Positions 1 through 8,141 are shown, counted from the first letter of the stretch. The stretch: 64,000 nucleotides of DNA from Pseudanabaena sp. Chao 1811 (GCF_027942295.1 NZ_CP101416.1:2582001-2646000), one strand, 5' to 3'. A program made the numbers and translations. Notes: generated by a model from the letters alone, not told the origin.

Positions 1-2
1 TG

Positions 3-413
3 AATCAGTATGCAACCTATGTGCCAAATGCCAAAATCGGTGATTTGGCGTTGAATGATCCCTACTACTCTGGATATAAATATGCTCGTGTTCCTAATGT
101 AATTAGTAGCTATTCATCGAGAGTGGGTGATGTGACTGCACTTTTACCAAGTGCTTTGGCTGATTTTCCTAATCCAGCTTTGGCAAGCAATAATCTGATC
201 AAGTTTGGATTTAAGTTTGAACGTCCAGTTGGTTTTAGTGGCGAATATCTTGGTTCTTTGTTCCTTGAGTGTTTTAATGACTCAGTGGCGATTAGAGGTA
301 CTTCGAGATCTGTTCCCGTTCCTCCTGCGATCGCTGGCATTCTTGTTGCAGGGGCTTTAGGTGGATGGCAGATGGCAAAACGTAAAAAACAGCTCAAAGC
401 TGTTGTCGCCTAG
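3..413 (+). CDS. Secreted protein with PEP-CTERM-like C-terminal sorting signal (5' end outside window)
   Basis: The reading frame is open from base 3, so the true start lies upstream of the window; only the last ~137 residues are seen. The C-terminus has the tripartite layout of a cyanobacterial exosortase substrate: a Pro-rich motif (VPVPPAIAG), a short hydrophobic helix (ILVAGALGGW) and a basic tail (AKRKKQLK). Such proteins are exported, then cleaved and anchored or released by a cyanoexosortase. The visible ectodomain (YYSGYKYARVPNVISSYSS and following) matches no domain I recognise. A strong hairpin terminator follows about 100 bases after the stop. The sorting-signal call is solid by pattern; the function of the mature protein is unknown. 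Confidence 0.7.
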   Translation, partial: NQYATYVPNAKIGDLALNDPYYSGYKYARVPNVISSYSSRVGDVTALLPSALADFPNPALASNNLIKFGFKFERPVGFSGEYLGSLFLECFNDSVAIRGTSRSVPVPPAIAGILVAGALGGWQMAKRKKQLKAVVA

Positions 414-514
414 CCGATCCAGATAGTCAATTCAAATATTTAAGTCTTGGGGGGCATGCTTTGGCATCTCATAGAAGATATACAGTAATCTTTTGTGATG
501 TTAGAAGCTTAGTT

Positions 515-546
515 AAAAAGAGAGCATTCATGCTCTCTTTTTTATT
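515..546 (+). terminator. Rho-independent terminator
   Basis: The stem gagagcat/atgctctc has a 2-base loop, is extended by A5/T5 and runs into a T-rich tract. It terminates the secreted-protein gene and can also serve the converging WD40 gene. Confidence 0.8.
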
Positions 547-553
547 TTTTTGA

Positions 554-1768
554 TTATGGAACTCCCCATATATGAATATTGCAGTCTTCACCACCACTAA
601 CTAAGGTCTGTCCATCGCGACTGAGGGCGATCGCATTAATCAGATTGATATGTCCATTGAGAACTTGGATTGGTTCACCCGTTTCTAAATTCCATACGCG
701 GATTTCTTTATAACTGGCGCTAATCAGTGTTTTGCCGTCGCGACTAATGATTAATGACTTGACCCAGCCCCAATGTCCTTCTAGGGTACGGATTGCTTTA
801 CCTGTCTCAAGATCCCAAACTTTGATGCGGGTATCGAGACTACCACTGACTAAGGTGCGTCCATCGGGACTAATGGCAAAGGAAAGAACTCTCGCTGAAT
901 GTCCAATGAATTCCCATCTTAGTTTTCCAGAGATGATATCCCATACCCGAATCGTGGTATCCCAACTGCAACTGGCGATCGCTCTACCATCGGGACTGAG
1001 GGCTACAGAATCTACTAGGCTTGTGTGACCATGAAGGGTGCGAATTTCTCTGCCTGTTTTGATATCCCACAGTTTAATGGTGGTGTCTTGGCTGCCTGTA
1101 ACTAGAGTTTTCCCATCGGGTGTAATGGCTACAGAGTTGACATAGCCAATATGCCCAGTTAATGTCATCAACTCTTTTCCCGATCGCGCATCCCAAAGTT
1201 TAATCGTTTTATCACGACTGCCGCTTGCCAAGATTCTTCCGTTACGACTGAGGGCAATGGAAGTAACAATATGGTTGTGACCGCGAATTGTGCCAATCTG
1301 TTTACTGGGTTTTTGAGATGGATTTTCTCCTTTGCCTAAATCCCAAACCTTGATGGTGAAGTCGGCTCCAGCGCTATATAAAATGCGTCCATTGGCAGAA
1401 AGCGCGAGGGTCGCGATCGCCTCTTCATGCCCCTGTAGTGTATCGGTGATGTCAAATAAATGATATTGGCTATAGCTACTGATGGCTTGACGAATATGGG
1501 GTTCAGGTCTGCGCCAGAGTAATAACAGGGCAGTACGTTGGACTTTGAGAGATTCATCTTGGAGCCCCTGCAATACTAAATCTAAGCCTGTTTCACCGTA
1601 GTTAAGAGCTTCCCGTAGAGCCGAGATTCTAGGCGCGATCGCAGGACTAGCTAATCTTCTTCTGACTCCTTCAATTCCACCTAAAACTAAACCACCAAGT
1701 GGTGGCGGTGATTGACCACCAAGGACGGCATCCTGTGATTTTGGTAGCTGTTTCTGAGTTGAGATCAT
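554..1768 (-). CDS. Seven-repeat WD40 protein
   Basis: This 404-residue protein has an N-terminal helical segment (about residues 28-105, HEAT-like, with RRRLASPAIAPRISALREAL) and then seven WD40 repeats from residue 111 to the end. Each repeat shows GH near its start and a W-D or equivalent at its end (IKVWDL, IKLWDA, IKLWDI, IRVWDI, IKVWDL, IRVWNL, IHIWGVP). Seven blades make one closed beta-propeller, a protein-protein interaction platform. No catalytic domain is present. Cyanobacteria carry many such proteins, usually with unknown partners. The upstream gene on the same strand lies 37 bases away across a palindrome, so co-transcription is possible but may be attenuated. Structural call firm, role unknown. 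Confidence 0.85.
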   Translation of the reverse strand: MISTQKQLPKSQDAVLGGQSPPPLGGLVLGGIEGVRRRLASPAIAPRISALREALNYGETGLDLVLQGLQDESLKVQRTALLLLWRRPEPHIRQAISSYSQYHLFDITDTLQGHEEAIATLALSANGRILYSAGADFTIKVWDLGKGENPSQKPSKQIGTIRGHNHIVTSIALSRNGRILASGSRDKTIKLWDARSGKELMTLTGHIGYVNSVAITPDGKTLVTGSQDTTIKLWDIKTGREIRTLHGHTSLVDSVALSPDGRAIASCSWDTTIRVWDIISGKLRWEFIGHSARVLSFAISPDGRTLVSGSLDTRIKVWDLETGKAIRTLEGHWGWVKSLIISRDGKTLISASYKEIRVWNLETGEPIQVLNGHINLINAIALSRDGQTLVSGGEDCNIHIWGVP

Positions 1769-1777
1769 AACCTCAAG

Positions 1778-1810
1778 TTTAGATAATCTCCCACAAGGAG
1801 ATTATCTAAA
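1778..1810 (-). terminator. Palindrome between two minus-strand genes
   Basis: A perfect 14-bp inverted repeat (tttagataatctcc / ggagattatctaaa, loop CACAA) overlaps the stop codon of the upstream minus-strand gene and sits 10 bases before the WD40 start codon. No long U tract follows on the minus strand, so it could be a weak terminator, an RNA-stability hairpin or a protein-binding palindrome. Confidence 0.5.
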
Positions 1811-2120
1811 TTTCTGTGAATGTGACTGCACAGGTGTTTGTGCCTTCGCCCATGCCTTTGTGATAAAAGGTCAGTTTGTAATTAGGAAATTTTTTGGATT
1901 TTTGAACCATGTCTGAGGCAATGAGCAATAAATGGCGATCGCTAGCGGGTAAATGCAGTAGTCCTCGTTTAATTCCTGTTTTGAGACCATATTCGATCGC
2001 TTCGGTTAGTCGTGCGATTACTCGATCTAATTCGAGGCGATCGATAATAATTTCTTCAGGTTCAGTTTCTGCTGGTAGATTATTGTCGAGATTTACCGCA
2101 GAAATATTTGATTCAGACAT
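1806..2120 (-). CDS. Conserved hypothetical protein, 104 residues
   Basis: I do not recognise a named family. The protein has an acidic N-terminal tail (residues 1-27), a helical segment (DRLELDRVIARLTEAIEYGLKTGIKRGLLHL) and a C-terminal part with a hydrophobic strand (RHLLLIASDMV) and a GMGEGTN loop. No signal peptide or membrane helix is present. It lies between the pterin-synthase homologue and the WD40 gene on the same strand, with a hairpin on each side. Base composition and HIP1 content are like those of its neighbours, which supports a real resident gene. Confidence 0.6.
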   Translation of the reverse strand: MSESNISAVNLDNNLPAETEPEEIIIDRLELDRVIARLTEAIEYGLKTGIKRGLLHLPASDRHLLLIASDMVQKSKKFPNYKLTFYHKGMGEGTNTCAVTFTEI

Positions 2121-2149
2121 AGTGAAATTTTAATTTGCAAATTTGATGT

Positions 2150-2182
2150 GTAGAAAAGCGATGCTTTGCATCGCTTTTCTAC
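2150..2182 (-). terminator. Hairpin terminator
   Basis: A perfect 15-bp inverted repeat (gtagaaaagcgatgc / gcatcgcttttctac, TTT loop) starts one base after the stop of the minus-strand gene at 2184-3056. Confidence 0.7.
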
Positions 2183-2183
2183 A

Positions 2184-3056
2184 TTAAGCCGCCTTGGCAA
2201 GAGCTTCTTCTAAGGAATGTTCAATATCCGAAAGTTGATATTCTCCATAAACTTCACAGGAGTTATTAGGACTCTCTATGAGTTTGATGCTATGTAACTT
2301 TGCCCCAATTTCGCGAATTGGCTGGGTGAGAACCTTTTGGATATAGACTGCAATGTTTTCGGCAGTCGGTACAACTTCAGCAAAGTAGGGAATATCTTTG
2401 TTGAGGAAGGTATGATCCATCGGATCTAGTACATATTGATCGAGAGCCTTTTGAAAATCACTCAAATCAGCAATCATGCCAGTGCGTGGATCGATTTCGC
2501 CAGAGATGGAAACTTCTAAATGATAGTTATGTCCATGTCCATTAACACGGGCGCATTTGCCATAAATAGCAGAATTCTCTTCTAGGGAAAGTGTATCTAG
2601 AGCGAGGCGATGGGCGGCGGAAAAGTGAGTACTAATTGTTAAATGTGCTTGCATGTCGTTACCTTGATAATCAGCCCAAAGTTCAGGATGTTCGTATAAG
2701 CGAATATTAACCAATGGTAGGTATGGAGCTAGTCGCTGCCAAATTACACGGGCGATATTCTCAGTCGTGGGAAGGGTTTGTTGAAATTCTTCCCATGCTT
2801 GATTGAGATAGGAAAAATTGAGTTGAGTTGTGATTTCATGGGCAATGATTTGCTTGACATCAGAAAGATTTAGCACCATGCCAGTATGGTCGATTTCTCC
2901 CTGCATCCCAACAAACAGAACGTAGTTATGACCGTGGGGCGGAAAGTTAGTACATGCGCCGAATTTTGCCAGATTTTCCTCGTCTGGAATTTCGGGTAAC
3001 CAGTAGCGGTGACTAGCAGAAAATTCGGCTCGGCGATTAATTACACATTTAGCCAT
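2184..3056 (-). CDS. Tandem-domain 6-pyruvoyl tetrahydropterin synthase / QueD-family protein
   Basis: Two copies of the PTPS/QueD fold lie in one 290-residue chain; family members are normally single-domain of about 120-145 residues. Domain 1 (residues 1-~135) has the zinc histidines H16 and HGH at 41-43 with C35 ahead of them (GACTNFPPHGHNY). Domain 2 (~136-290) repeats this as HFSAAHR and GKCARVNGHGHNY. Both copies keep the Cys-x(5)-HGHNY arrangement typical of 6-carboxytetrahydropterin synthases, which convert dihydroneopterin triphosphate on the queuosine route. Eukaryotic-type PTPS instead makes tetrahydrobiopterin. No other queuosine or pterin gene is adjacent, so the substrate is not fixed by context. 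The start at 3056 gives a complete first domain. Confidence 0.85.
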   Translation of the reverse strand: MAKCVINRRAEFSASHRYWLPEIPDEENLAKFGACTNFPPHGHNYVLFVGMQGEIDHTGMVLNLSDVKQIIAHEITTQLNFSYLNQAWEEFQQTLPTTENIARVIWQRLAPYLPLVNIRLYEHPELWADYQGNDMQAHLTISTHFSAAHRLALDTLSLEENSAIYGKCARVNGHGHNYHLEVSISGEIDPRTGMIADLSDFQKALDQYVLDPMDHTFLNKDIPYFAEVVPTAENIAVYIQKVLTQPIREIGAKLHSIKLIESPNNSCEVYGEYQLSDIEHSLEEALAKAA

Positions 3057-3221
3057 CAGGAATAAGCCACCAAAGACAAGGCTCAGTGAATTGTAAATTT
3101 ATATGAATACGTTAACATTTTCAGCGTCCAAATCAAAACTCCGTCGGTTTGTCGCGATCGCTATAATTAAAAAATATCTTTAAAAGTCCTTTGCTGTCAG
3201 TGCGATCGCATTGCTTGACCG

Positions 3222-4004
3222 ATGACACCAACTATTGCCACTGCTTTTGAGTCTATTCAACAGATTCCTAAGAATCAAGAAACACAAAAAGAAATATTTT
3301 ATCCTTCTGAGGATGGTGAACCCTTGGCAGAGACATCTGTTCATGCTGATGCGATCATTGCGACAGTTGCAGTGTTACGCAATTATTTAGCTGAAAAGTT
3401 TGCTGAGCGATCGCCTGTTGTCCTTGCTGATCAATTTTTGTATTACGCGCAGGGATTTTCTAGATTGCGAGTTGCGCCTGATGTGATGGTAATTTTTGAT
3501 ATTCCGCAGCAGCCATATGATAATTACAAAATTTGGGAAACAGGACAAATCCCCAGCGTTATTTTTGAAATAACTTCTGCGAGTACGCAAGCCCATGACC
3601 AAGCTAAAAAAAGAGAGCTTTACGAAAGCATAGGAGTTTTAGAATATTGGCTTTTTGATCCTAAAGGTGAATGGATTTCTGAAAAGTTACGAGGCTATCG
3701 TCGTCAAGATAATCTGCCAGAAAATGATGAGGAATCTCTAGTTTATTCCGCGATCGCTGATGGTTTGAGTCAAGTTTTAGGATTACGTCTCGAAGTCGAA
3801 GACTCTCTAATCGGTTTCTATCGTCAGGACAATGGTGAAAAATTACTGATCCCCAGTGAGCTATTTGTAGCGTGGCAAGAAGAAATCCAACGGGCTGAGT
3901 CGGCAGAAGAACGGGCTAAATCGGCAGAAGAACGGGCTAGAGTTGCGGAACTGGAGGCTCAAAAATTGCGCGATCGCTTAGCTGAATTAGGTATCGAGCC
4001 ATAA
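3222..4004 (+). CDS. Uma2-family putative restriction endonuclease (DUF820)
   Basis: This 260-residue protein has the PD-(D/E)xK-like core of the Uma2/DUF820 family, which is hugely expanded in cyanobacteria: an acidic residue in VAPDVMVIFD, then VIFEITSAST and later DQAKKRELYESIGVLEYWLFDP. The central Glu and downstream Lys fit the nuclease motif. The C-terminus (from about residue 222) is a charged heptad-like coiled coil made of near repeats of RAESAEE/KSAEERA. Biochemical function is unproven for the family; many copies may be domesticated from mobile elements. The gene stands alone and is followed by a complex hairpin region. Confidence 0.85.
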   Translation: MTPTIATAFESIQQIPKNQETQKEIFYPSEDGEPLAETSVHADAIIATVAVLRNYLAEKFAERSPVVLADQFLYYAQGFSRLRVAPDVMVIFDIPQQPYDNYKIWETGQIPSVIFEITSASTQAHDQAKKRELYESIGVLEYWLFDPKGEWISEKLRGYRRQDNLPENDEESLVYSAIADGLSQVLGLRLEVEDSLIGFYRQDNGEKLLIPSELFVAWQEEIQRAESAEERAKSAEERARVAELEAQKLRDRLAELGIEP

Positions 4005-4025
4005 GGAAGAAAACTGCAAACGCCC

Positions 4026-4107
4026 AGATCTCCGACTTTTTCTTTGCAATCAGCAGATTACTTTTGTTTGTCACACAAAAAGTCGGAGATCTCAATCTCG
4101 GCTTTTT
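4026..4107 (+). promoter_or_regulatory. Terminator with a competing upstream arm (attenuator-like layout)
   Basis: The 16 bases at 4026-4041 are a perfect reverse complement of 4077-4092, 35 bases downstream. The same right arm (4077-4092) also folds with 4097-4107 into a shorter hairpin that ends in a T5 tract, a classic terminator. The two folds are mutually exclusive. The element lies between the Uma2 gene and the pentapeptide gene that starts at 4201. It could simply terminate the Uma2 transcript, or it could gate read-through into the pentapeptide gene. Confidence 0.55.
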
Positions 4108-4200
4108 ATGTGTTTTTAGGCTTAGTTACTTAACAACTATTACAGAAAATTTTGGAGAGTCATCGTAAAATTAATCCAAATTTCTGGAAGTTTTAAGGCT

Positions 4201-6261
4201 ATGACCTCTACGGCGAAAAACTATGCTGGTCAAAATTTGCGTGGGCGATCGTTTAAGGGGCAAGACCTCTCAGACTCAGATTTTAGCGATGCAGATCTTA
4301 GGGGTACAGATTTTACAGATGCGATTTTGAGAGGGGCGAATTTCTCGAAAGCTAAGATGGGGGTGCAGAAACGGTGGTTAGCTTTCCAGCTAGTAATTTC
4401 CTTCATCATGTCCGCGTTATCAGGCTTTTTATCAGGCTTTGCTGGCGCGTGGGTAGCCGTTTTCTTTCAGCCTGCTAATATCCAGCGCTTCACGGTTGCT
4501 CCTGCAATTGCCATGATAGTTACCATAGCTGTGCTGTTTTTTGCCATTATCCGACAAGGTTTTACAGCAGAAGCTTTCGGTACTGTGGCTGGTACTGTGG
4601 CTGTATCTGGTGCTGTGGTTGTGTCTGTGGCTGTGGTTGTAGATGGTGCTGGTGTTAGTGCCATGGCTATGGCTGTGGCTATAGCTATGGCTATGGCTGT
4701 GGCTATGGCAGGGTCTATGGCTGTGGCTGATGTTAGAGCTATGGCTATGGCTATGGCTATGGCTATGGCAGGGGCAGGAGCTATGGCTATGACTGGCAGT
4801 GTAGCTAGAGCTGGGGCTGTAGCTGGGGCTGTAGCTGTAGCTGGGGTTACAATTTTATTAAGTATTTATGTTGTACGGCGTACTTTAAAAGGTGATACCA
4901 AGTTTGAGATATTGCTAAAATTTAGCATAGCGCTTGCCAGTATTGGCGGTACGAGTTTTCGTGGTGCAGATTTAAAGAATGCTAATTTTACAGAAGCAAA
5001 TTTGAAAAGCAGTGACTTCCGTAATTACCGCGACAAGAATATTCCGAAGACTACAAATCTAACTTACACTCTTTGGAAGCAAGCCAAAAAACTAGATCGG
5101 GCAAGGGTTGGACAATCAATTCTCTCTAATCCCGAAGTTCGCGAACTATTAGTCAGAGGCACACCCAACCCAAGCAAATCCTACGAAGGATTAAACCTGC
5201 GCGGTGCAAACCTTGACGGTGTTTATTTAGAAAATGTCAACTTCAAACGCGCCATCCTCAGCGAAGCAAGTTTTCGTAAGGCAAATCTCGAAGGGGTAAA
5301 CCTCACCGAAACCCAAGCCATTGGCACAGACTTCACAGGCGCACAAATGACAGGCGTATGTCTAGAAGGTTGGAGCTACGACCACACCACCAAACTTGAT
5401 GATGTCGATTGTCGCTTTGTTTTCGAGCTAGAGCATCCCAACGCCAAAGGCGATCGCGAACGTCGTCCCCACGATCCTGACAAAGAATTTGCAGAAGGTG
5501 ACTTTTCAAGACGCTACAGTGTCAGCCTCAACATCGTGCAGCTACTCATCCGCAACGGCATCAACCGCGAAGCCTTCATCGCCGCATGGGAAAAGTTGAC
5601 AGAAGACTATCCAGATATAAATCCTGATGACATTCAAGAAATCAAGAAAAAAGGTCAAGATGTTGAATTAACGGTAGCCGTTCCAGAGGATACAGATAAA
5701 GGTAAATTTGAACGTAGCTTTGATAGTGGATACGAAACTAAACTCAAGGAAATTGAAGCAAAACATCAAGCTCAGTTATTAAAGGAGAAAGATCGCACTA
5801 TTGAGACGATGAAAGATATGTACTTTGCTTTAGCAGAGGCAAAGAAAGGTGATGTTACAGTAATTACACAGACAGAGGCAAAAAGCATGACAGAACAAAA
5901 TCCTGTAACTTTTACTGCGAGAGATATCACGAATAGCGTAGTTAATCTTGGCAAAATCAAAGGCAATGTCACTAATGCAATTAATCAAATACCAGTTCAA
6001 AATACTGGTGAGAGTCCTGATATCAAGACTCTCTTAACTCAACTACAAGAAGCAATTAGCGCCGAAAAAGATCTTACTGATGAAGACAAAGCCGATGCGC
6101 TAGAAAAAGTGGAAGAACTTGCCCAAATTGCCCTTAACGACAAACCCGAAGAAAAATCAACCCTTGCTAGTAAAGCAATTAGAGCCTTAAAGCGCATTAT
6201 CAATACCATTCCCACCATCACCAAAATTGTCGAAACCATCAGCAAAGTTTTCGGTGCATAA
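4201..6261 (+). CDS. Pentapeptide-repeat membrane protein with Met-Ala repeat tract and coiled-coil C-terminus
   Basis: This 686-residue protein is modular. Residues 10-52 are pentapeptide repeats (A(D/N)LxG type: DADLRGTDFTDAILRGANF). Residues 60-90 and 98-118 are hydrophobic helices. Residues 128-216 form a low-complexity Ala/Met/Val/Gly tract (for example AMAMAVAIAMAMAVAMA), followed by another hydrophobic helix (ILLSIYVV) and basic residues. A second pentapeptide block runs from ~250 to 380. The rest is soluble: FSRRYSVSLNIVQLLIRNGI, a VELTVAVPEDTDKGKFERSF segment, a coiled coil (~505-545), and a tail with VVNLGKIKGNVTNAINQIP and a helical acidic domain. The LLIRNGI/VPED/coiled-coil block recalls an uncharacterised module common in cyanobacterial pentapeptide proteins (from memory). 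Likely membrane-anchored; function unknown. Confidence 0.8.
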   Translation: MTSTAKNYAGQNLRGRSFKGQDLSDSDFSDADLRGTDFTDAILRGANFSKAKMGVQKRWLAFQLVISFIMSALSGFLSGFAGAWVAVFFQPANIQRFTVAPAIAMIVTIAVLFFAIIRQGFTAEAFGTVAGTVAVSGAVVVSVAVVVDGAGVSAMAMAVAIAMAMAVAMAGSMAVADVRAMAMAMAMAMAGAGAMAMTGSVARAGAVAGAVAVAGVTILLSIYVVRRTLKGDTKFEILLKFSIALASIGGTSFRGADLKNANFTEANLKSSDFRNYRDKNIPKTTNLTYTLWKQAKKLDRARVGQSILSNPEVRELLVRGTPNPSKSYEGLNLRGANLDGVYLENVNFKRAILSEASFRKANLEGVNLTETQAIGTDFTGAQMTGVCLEGWSYDHTTKLDDVDCRFVFELEHPNAKGDRERRPHDPDKEFAEGDFSRRYSVSLNIVQLLIRNGINREAFIAAWEKLTEDYPDINPDDIQEIKKKGQDVELTVAVPEDTDKGKFERSFDSGYETKLKEIEAKHQAQLLKEKDRTIETMKDMYFALAEAKKGDVTVITQTEAKSMTEQNPVTFTARDITNSVVNLGKIKGNVTNAINQIPVQNTGESPDIKTLLTQLQEAISAEKDLTDEDKADALEKVEELAQIALNDKPEEKSTLASKAIRALKRIINTIPTITKIVETISKVFGA
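4582..4848 (+). repeat. In-frame low-complexity repeat encoding Met-Ala/Val-Ala
   Basis: This tract is built of imperfect 6-base units of the gctatg / gctgtg / gctgta type, giving alternating Ala with Met or Val. The plus strand is G/T-rich with few C residues. The 6-base period means that unit gain or loss keeps the reading frame. The encoded segment is hydrophobic and lies between predicted membrane helices. Confidence 0.8.
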
Positions 6262-6272
6262 GCGATCTAAAA

Positions 6273-6566
6273 CTAAACAACATCCACCAAATCAATCTTG
6301 ATTCGCTTACCTACAGCCCTTGCTGCCTTATCCAAAGTCCGTAAAGTTACGGACTCATACTCAGGATCGAGTAATCGATCTAGCGCTGCTCTGCTAGTCT
6401 GCATTGATTTCGCCATTTTGGACTTAGATAAGCCACGCTCTTTCATAGCTTGCTCAACTTGCCAAGCCAGTACCCGCTTCAGCGCAACTTCCGTCACCTC
6501 ATTTAAAATCCCGTCATCTTCGAGGAAATCATCAAAAGAAGAACCTAAATAGCAATTATTAGTCAT
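6273..6566 (-). CDS. HTH antitoxin, HigA/XRE-like
   Basis: This 97-residue protein has a central helix-turn-helix (about residues 43-68: ERGLSKSKMAKSMQTSRAALDRLLDP), then a conserved tail (VTLRTLDKAARAVGKRIKIDLVD). That pattern is typical of the XRE antitoxins partnered with Gp49/HigB-type toxins. It would bind and neutralise the toxin and repress its own operon. The toxin gene lies immediately upstream on the same strand, with a 21-base gap, in toxin-first HigBA order. The toxin is frameshifted, so this may be an orphaned or immunity-type antitoxin. Converges tail to tail with the pentapeptide gene. Confidence 0.8.
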   Translation of the reverse strand: MTNNCYLGSSFDDFLEDDGILNEVTEVALKRVLAWQVEQAMKERGLSKSKMAKSMQTSRAALDRLLDPEYESVTLRTLDKAARAVGKRIKIDLVDVV

Positions 6567-6587
6567 TTGTAATCCTTTACCCTGCTG

Positions 6588-6937
6588 CTAAATTTTGTTT
6601 CTAAACTCACTTTGTCGCTTAAACGCCAAATCTAAATCCTCTTTAGGCGTTTTTTGTGTCTTTTTAACAAATCCATGCAGAAGAATCATTTTATCGCCCT
6701 CTACGGAAAATAAAACCCGTGTAATTTTATTCTCAAGATTGGTACGGACTTCGTATAAGCCTTTCCCCATAGGACGACAGGTTGGCATACCTATAGGAAA
6801 CCCAAATTCCACAGTTTTAATGTCTTCTCCAATCTTTGTCTCTCATCTTTAGGCAAAGACATAAGCCAATCCCTCACAGGCTCCTTACCCAATTCAGTTT
6901 TAAAAAAGATTGCTTTAATTCGTTTGACATTACTCAT
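6588..6937 (-). pseudogene. HigB/Gp49-type toxin broken by a one-base frameshift
   Basis: Two frames together give a complete RelE-fold toxin of the phage-derived Gp49-like family. From the ATG at 6937 the protein reads MSNVKRIKAIFFKTELGKEP and continues to DERQRL. In the other frame it continues from GEDIKTVEFGFPIGMP to LLHGFVKKTQKTPKEDLDLA and its stop at 6588. Restoring one base at the CC of 6829-6830 (GG on the coding strand) joins them through the family's usual GEDIKTVxFGxP motif, giving about 116 residues, the normal length. The downstream piece alone could start at a GTG (6812) but would lack the N-terminal half. Either a true inactivating mutation or a sequence error. Confidence 0.8.
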
Positions 6938-7100
6938 ACTGGGAATATAGCAATCCTAAAAGATACAAAATTTTAATATGGAATGCTTTTGAGATTGAGC
7001 TTATTTAGCCATTGTACTATTTTTGATACATAAGCGATCGCCTGTCGCAGATCAATCAAGCTATCATTAACGTGAGTTCAACTAACAATGGAAAAACATT

Positions 7101-8084
7101 ATGGACTTATGGAGTTTTGTGATTGGTGCAGGTGTCTTCTTTGGTGTAGGAAGCTCATCTTTTAAAATTGTCAATCAAGGCGAAGAAGCACTAGTCGCAT
7201 CCTTTGGTAAATACAAACGCAAACTACCTGCTGGCCCCCACTTTATCCTGCCCTTTATTGACACTGTGAGCTATAAAGGATCGATCAAAGAGCAAGTACT
7301 AGATATTCCCCCGCAACAATGTATTACTCGCGATAACGTGTCAATTACCGCTGATGCAGTGGTTTACTGGCGCGTAGTTGACATGGAGAAAGCCTTTTAT
7401 CGTGTGGAAAATTTGCGTCAAGCGATGGCAAATATTGTCTTGACTCAGATTCGCGCCGAACTAGGTAGTTTAGAGCTTGACGAAACTTTCACAGCGAGAA
7501 ACAAAATTAATGAAGTTCTGTTACGTGACTTAGATGATGCCACCGATCCTTGGGGCGTGAAAGTAACAAGGGTCGAGTTACGCGACATCTTACCTGCTAA
7601 AGCTGTACAGGAAGCTATGGAAATGCAAATGACAGCAGAGCGCAGAAAAAGGGCTGCCATTCTCAACTCTGAAGGTGAGCGCGAAGCTGCTATTAATCAA
7701 GCGAAGGGTTTAGCTGAGTCGCAGCTACTGAATGCCGAAGCTTCACAGAAGTCTGCCATTCTAGAAGCTGAGGGACAGAAGCAATCACGAATTTTGCGAG
7801 CTGAGGCGGAACGTCAAGAGCAAGTACTCAAAGCGCAAGGTACATCTCAAGCAATGCAAGTCCTATTGCAATCGATGAAAGGAAATCCTCAGTCTCAGGA
7901 AGCACTACAATTTTTGTTGGCTCAAAGCTATATCTCAATGGCAACAACGGTTGGTTCTAGCGGTAGTAGCAAAGTGATGTTTATGGACCCGCGATCGCTA
8001 CCTTCGACTTTAGAAGGTTTGAAATCAATAGTTGATACTCCTGTAGATTCGAGCGATTTACCAACTAAAGGTTGGAATACGTAA
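7101..8084 (+). CDS. Stomatin/prohibitin-like SPFH (band 7) protein
   Basis: This 327-residue protein starts with a hydrophobic N-terminus (residues 1-20), followed by an SPFH/band-7 domain (about 22-190: [24 protein letters not shown] and [11 protein letters not shown]). A long Ala/Glu-rich coiled coil follows (about 175-260: [22 protein letters not shown]). Order and length match bacterial stomatins such as Synechocystis Slr1128 (from memory). These assemble into oligomeric membrane microdomain scaffolds and often influence membrane proteases. No NfeD-type protease gene is adjacent. Flanked upstream by a 160-base spacer and downstream by two similar terminators. Confidence 0.9.
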   Translation: MDLWSFVIGAGVFFGVGSSSFKIVNQGEEALVASFGKYKRKLPAGPHFILPFIDTVSYKGSIKEQVLDIPPQQCITRDNVSITADAVVYWRVVDMEKAFYRVENLRQAMANIVLTQIRAELGSLELDETFTARNKINEVLLRDLDDATDPWGVKVTRVELRDILPAKAVQEAMEMQMTAERRKRAAILNSEGEREAAINQAKGLAESQLLNAEASQKSAILEAEGQKQSRILRAEAERQEQVLKAQGTSQAMQVLLQSMKGNPQSQEALQFLLAQSYISMATTVGSSGSSKVMFMDPRSLPSTLEGLKSIVDTPVDSSDLPTKGWNT

Positions 8085-8089
8085 AAATA

Positions 8090-8116
8090 AAAAAGCTCGC
8101 TTAGCAAGCTTTTTTA
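8090..8116 (+). terminator. Terminator of the stomatin-like gene
   Basis: The hairpin aaaagctcgc/gcaagctttt has a TTA loop and one mismatched pair and ends in a T-run, directly after the stop codon. It is nearly the same as the hairpin 52 bases downstream. Confidence 0.8.
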
Positions 8117-8141
8117 TACATCAGATCGGAATCCATAAAAT

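Noticed and set aside
3222-4004. Uma2 gene as part of a restriction-modification system
   Set aside because: No methyltransferase or specificity gene nearby; this family is widely scattered as solo genes in cyanobacteria.
4467-4664. Antisense ORF opposite the Met-Ala repeat (Thr/Ala-rich product)
   Set aside because: It is the mirror of the low-complexity tract of the pentapeptide gene; composition is explained by the repeat and there is no start context.
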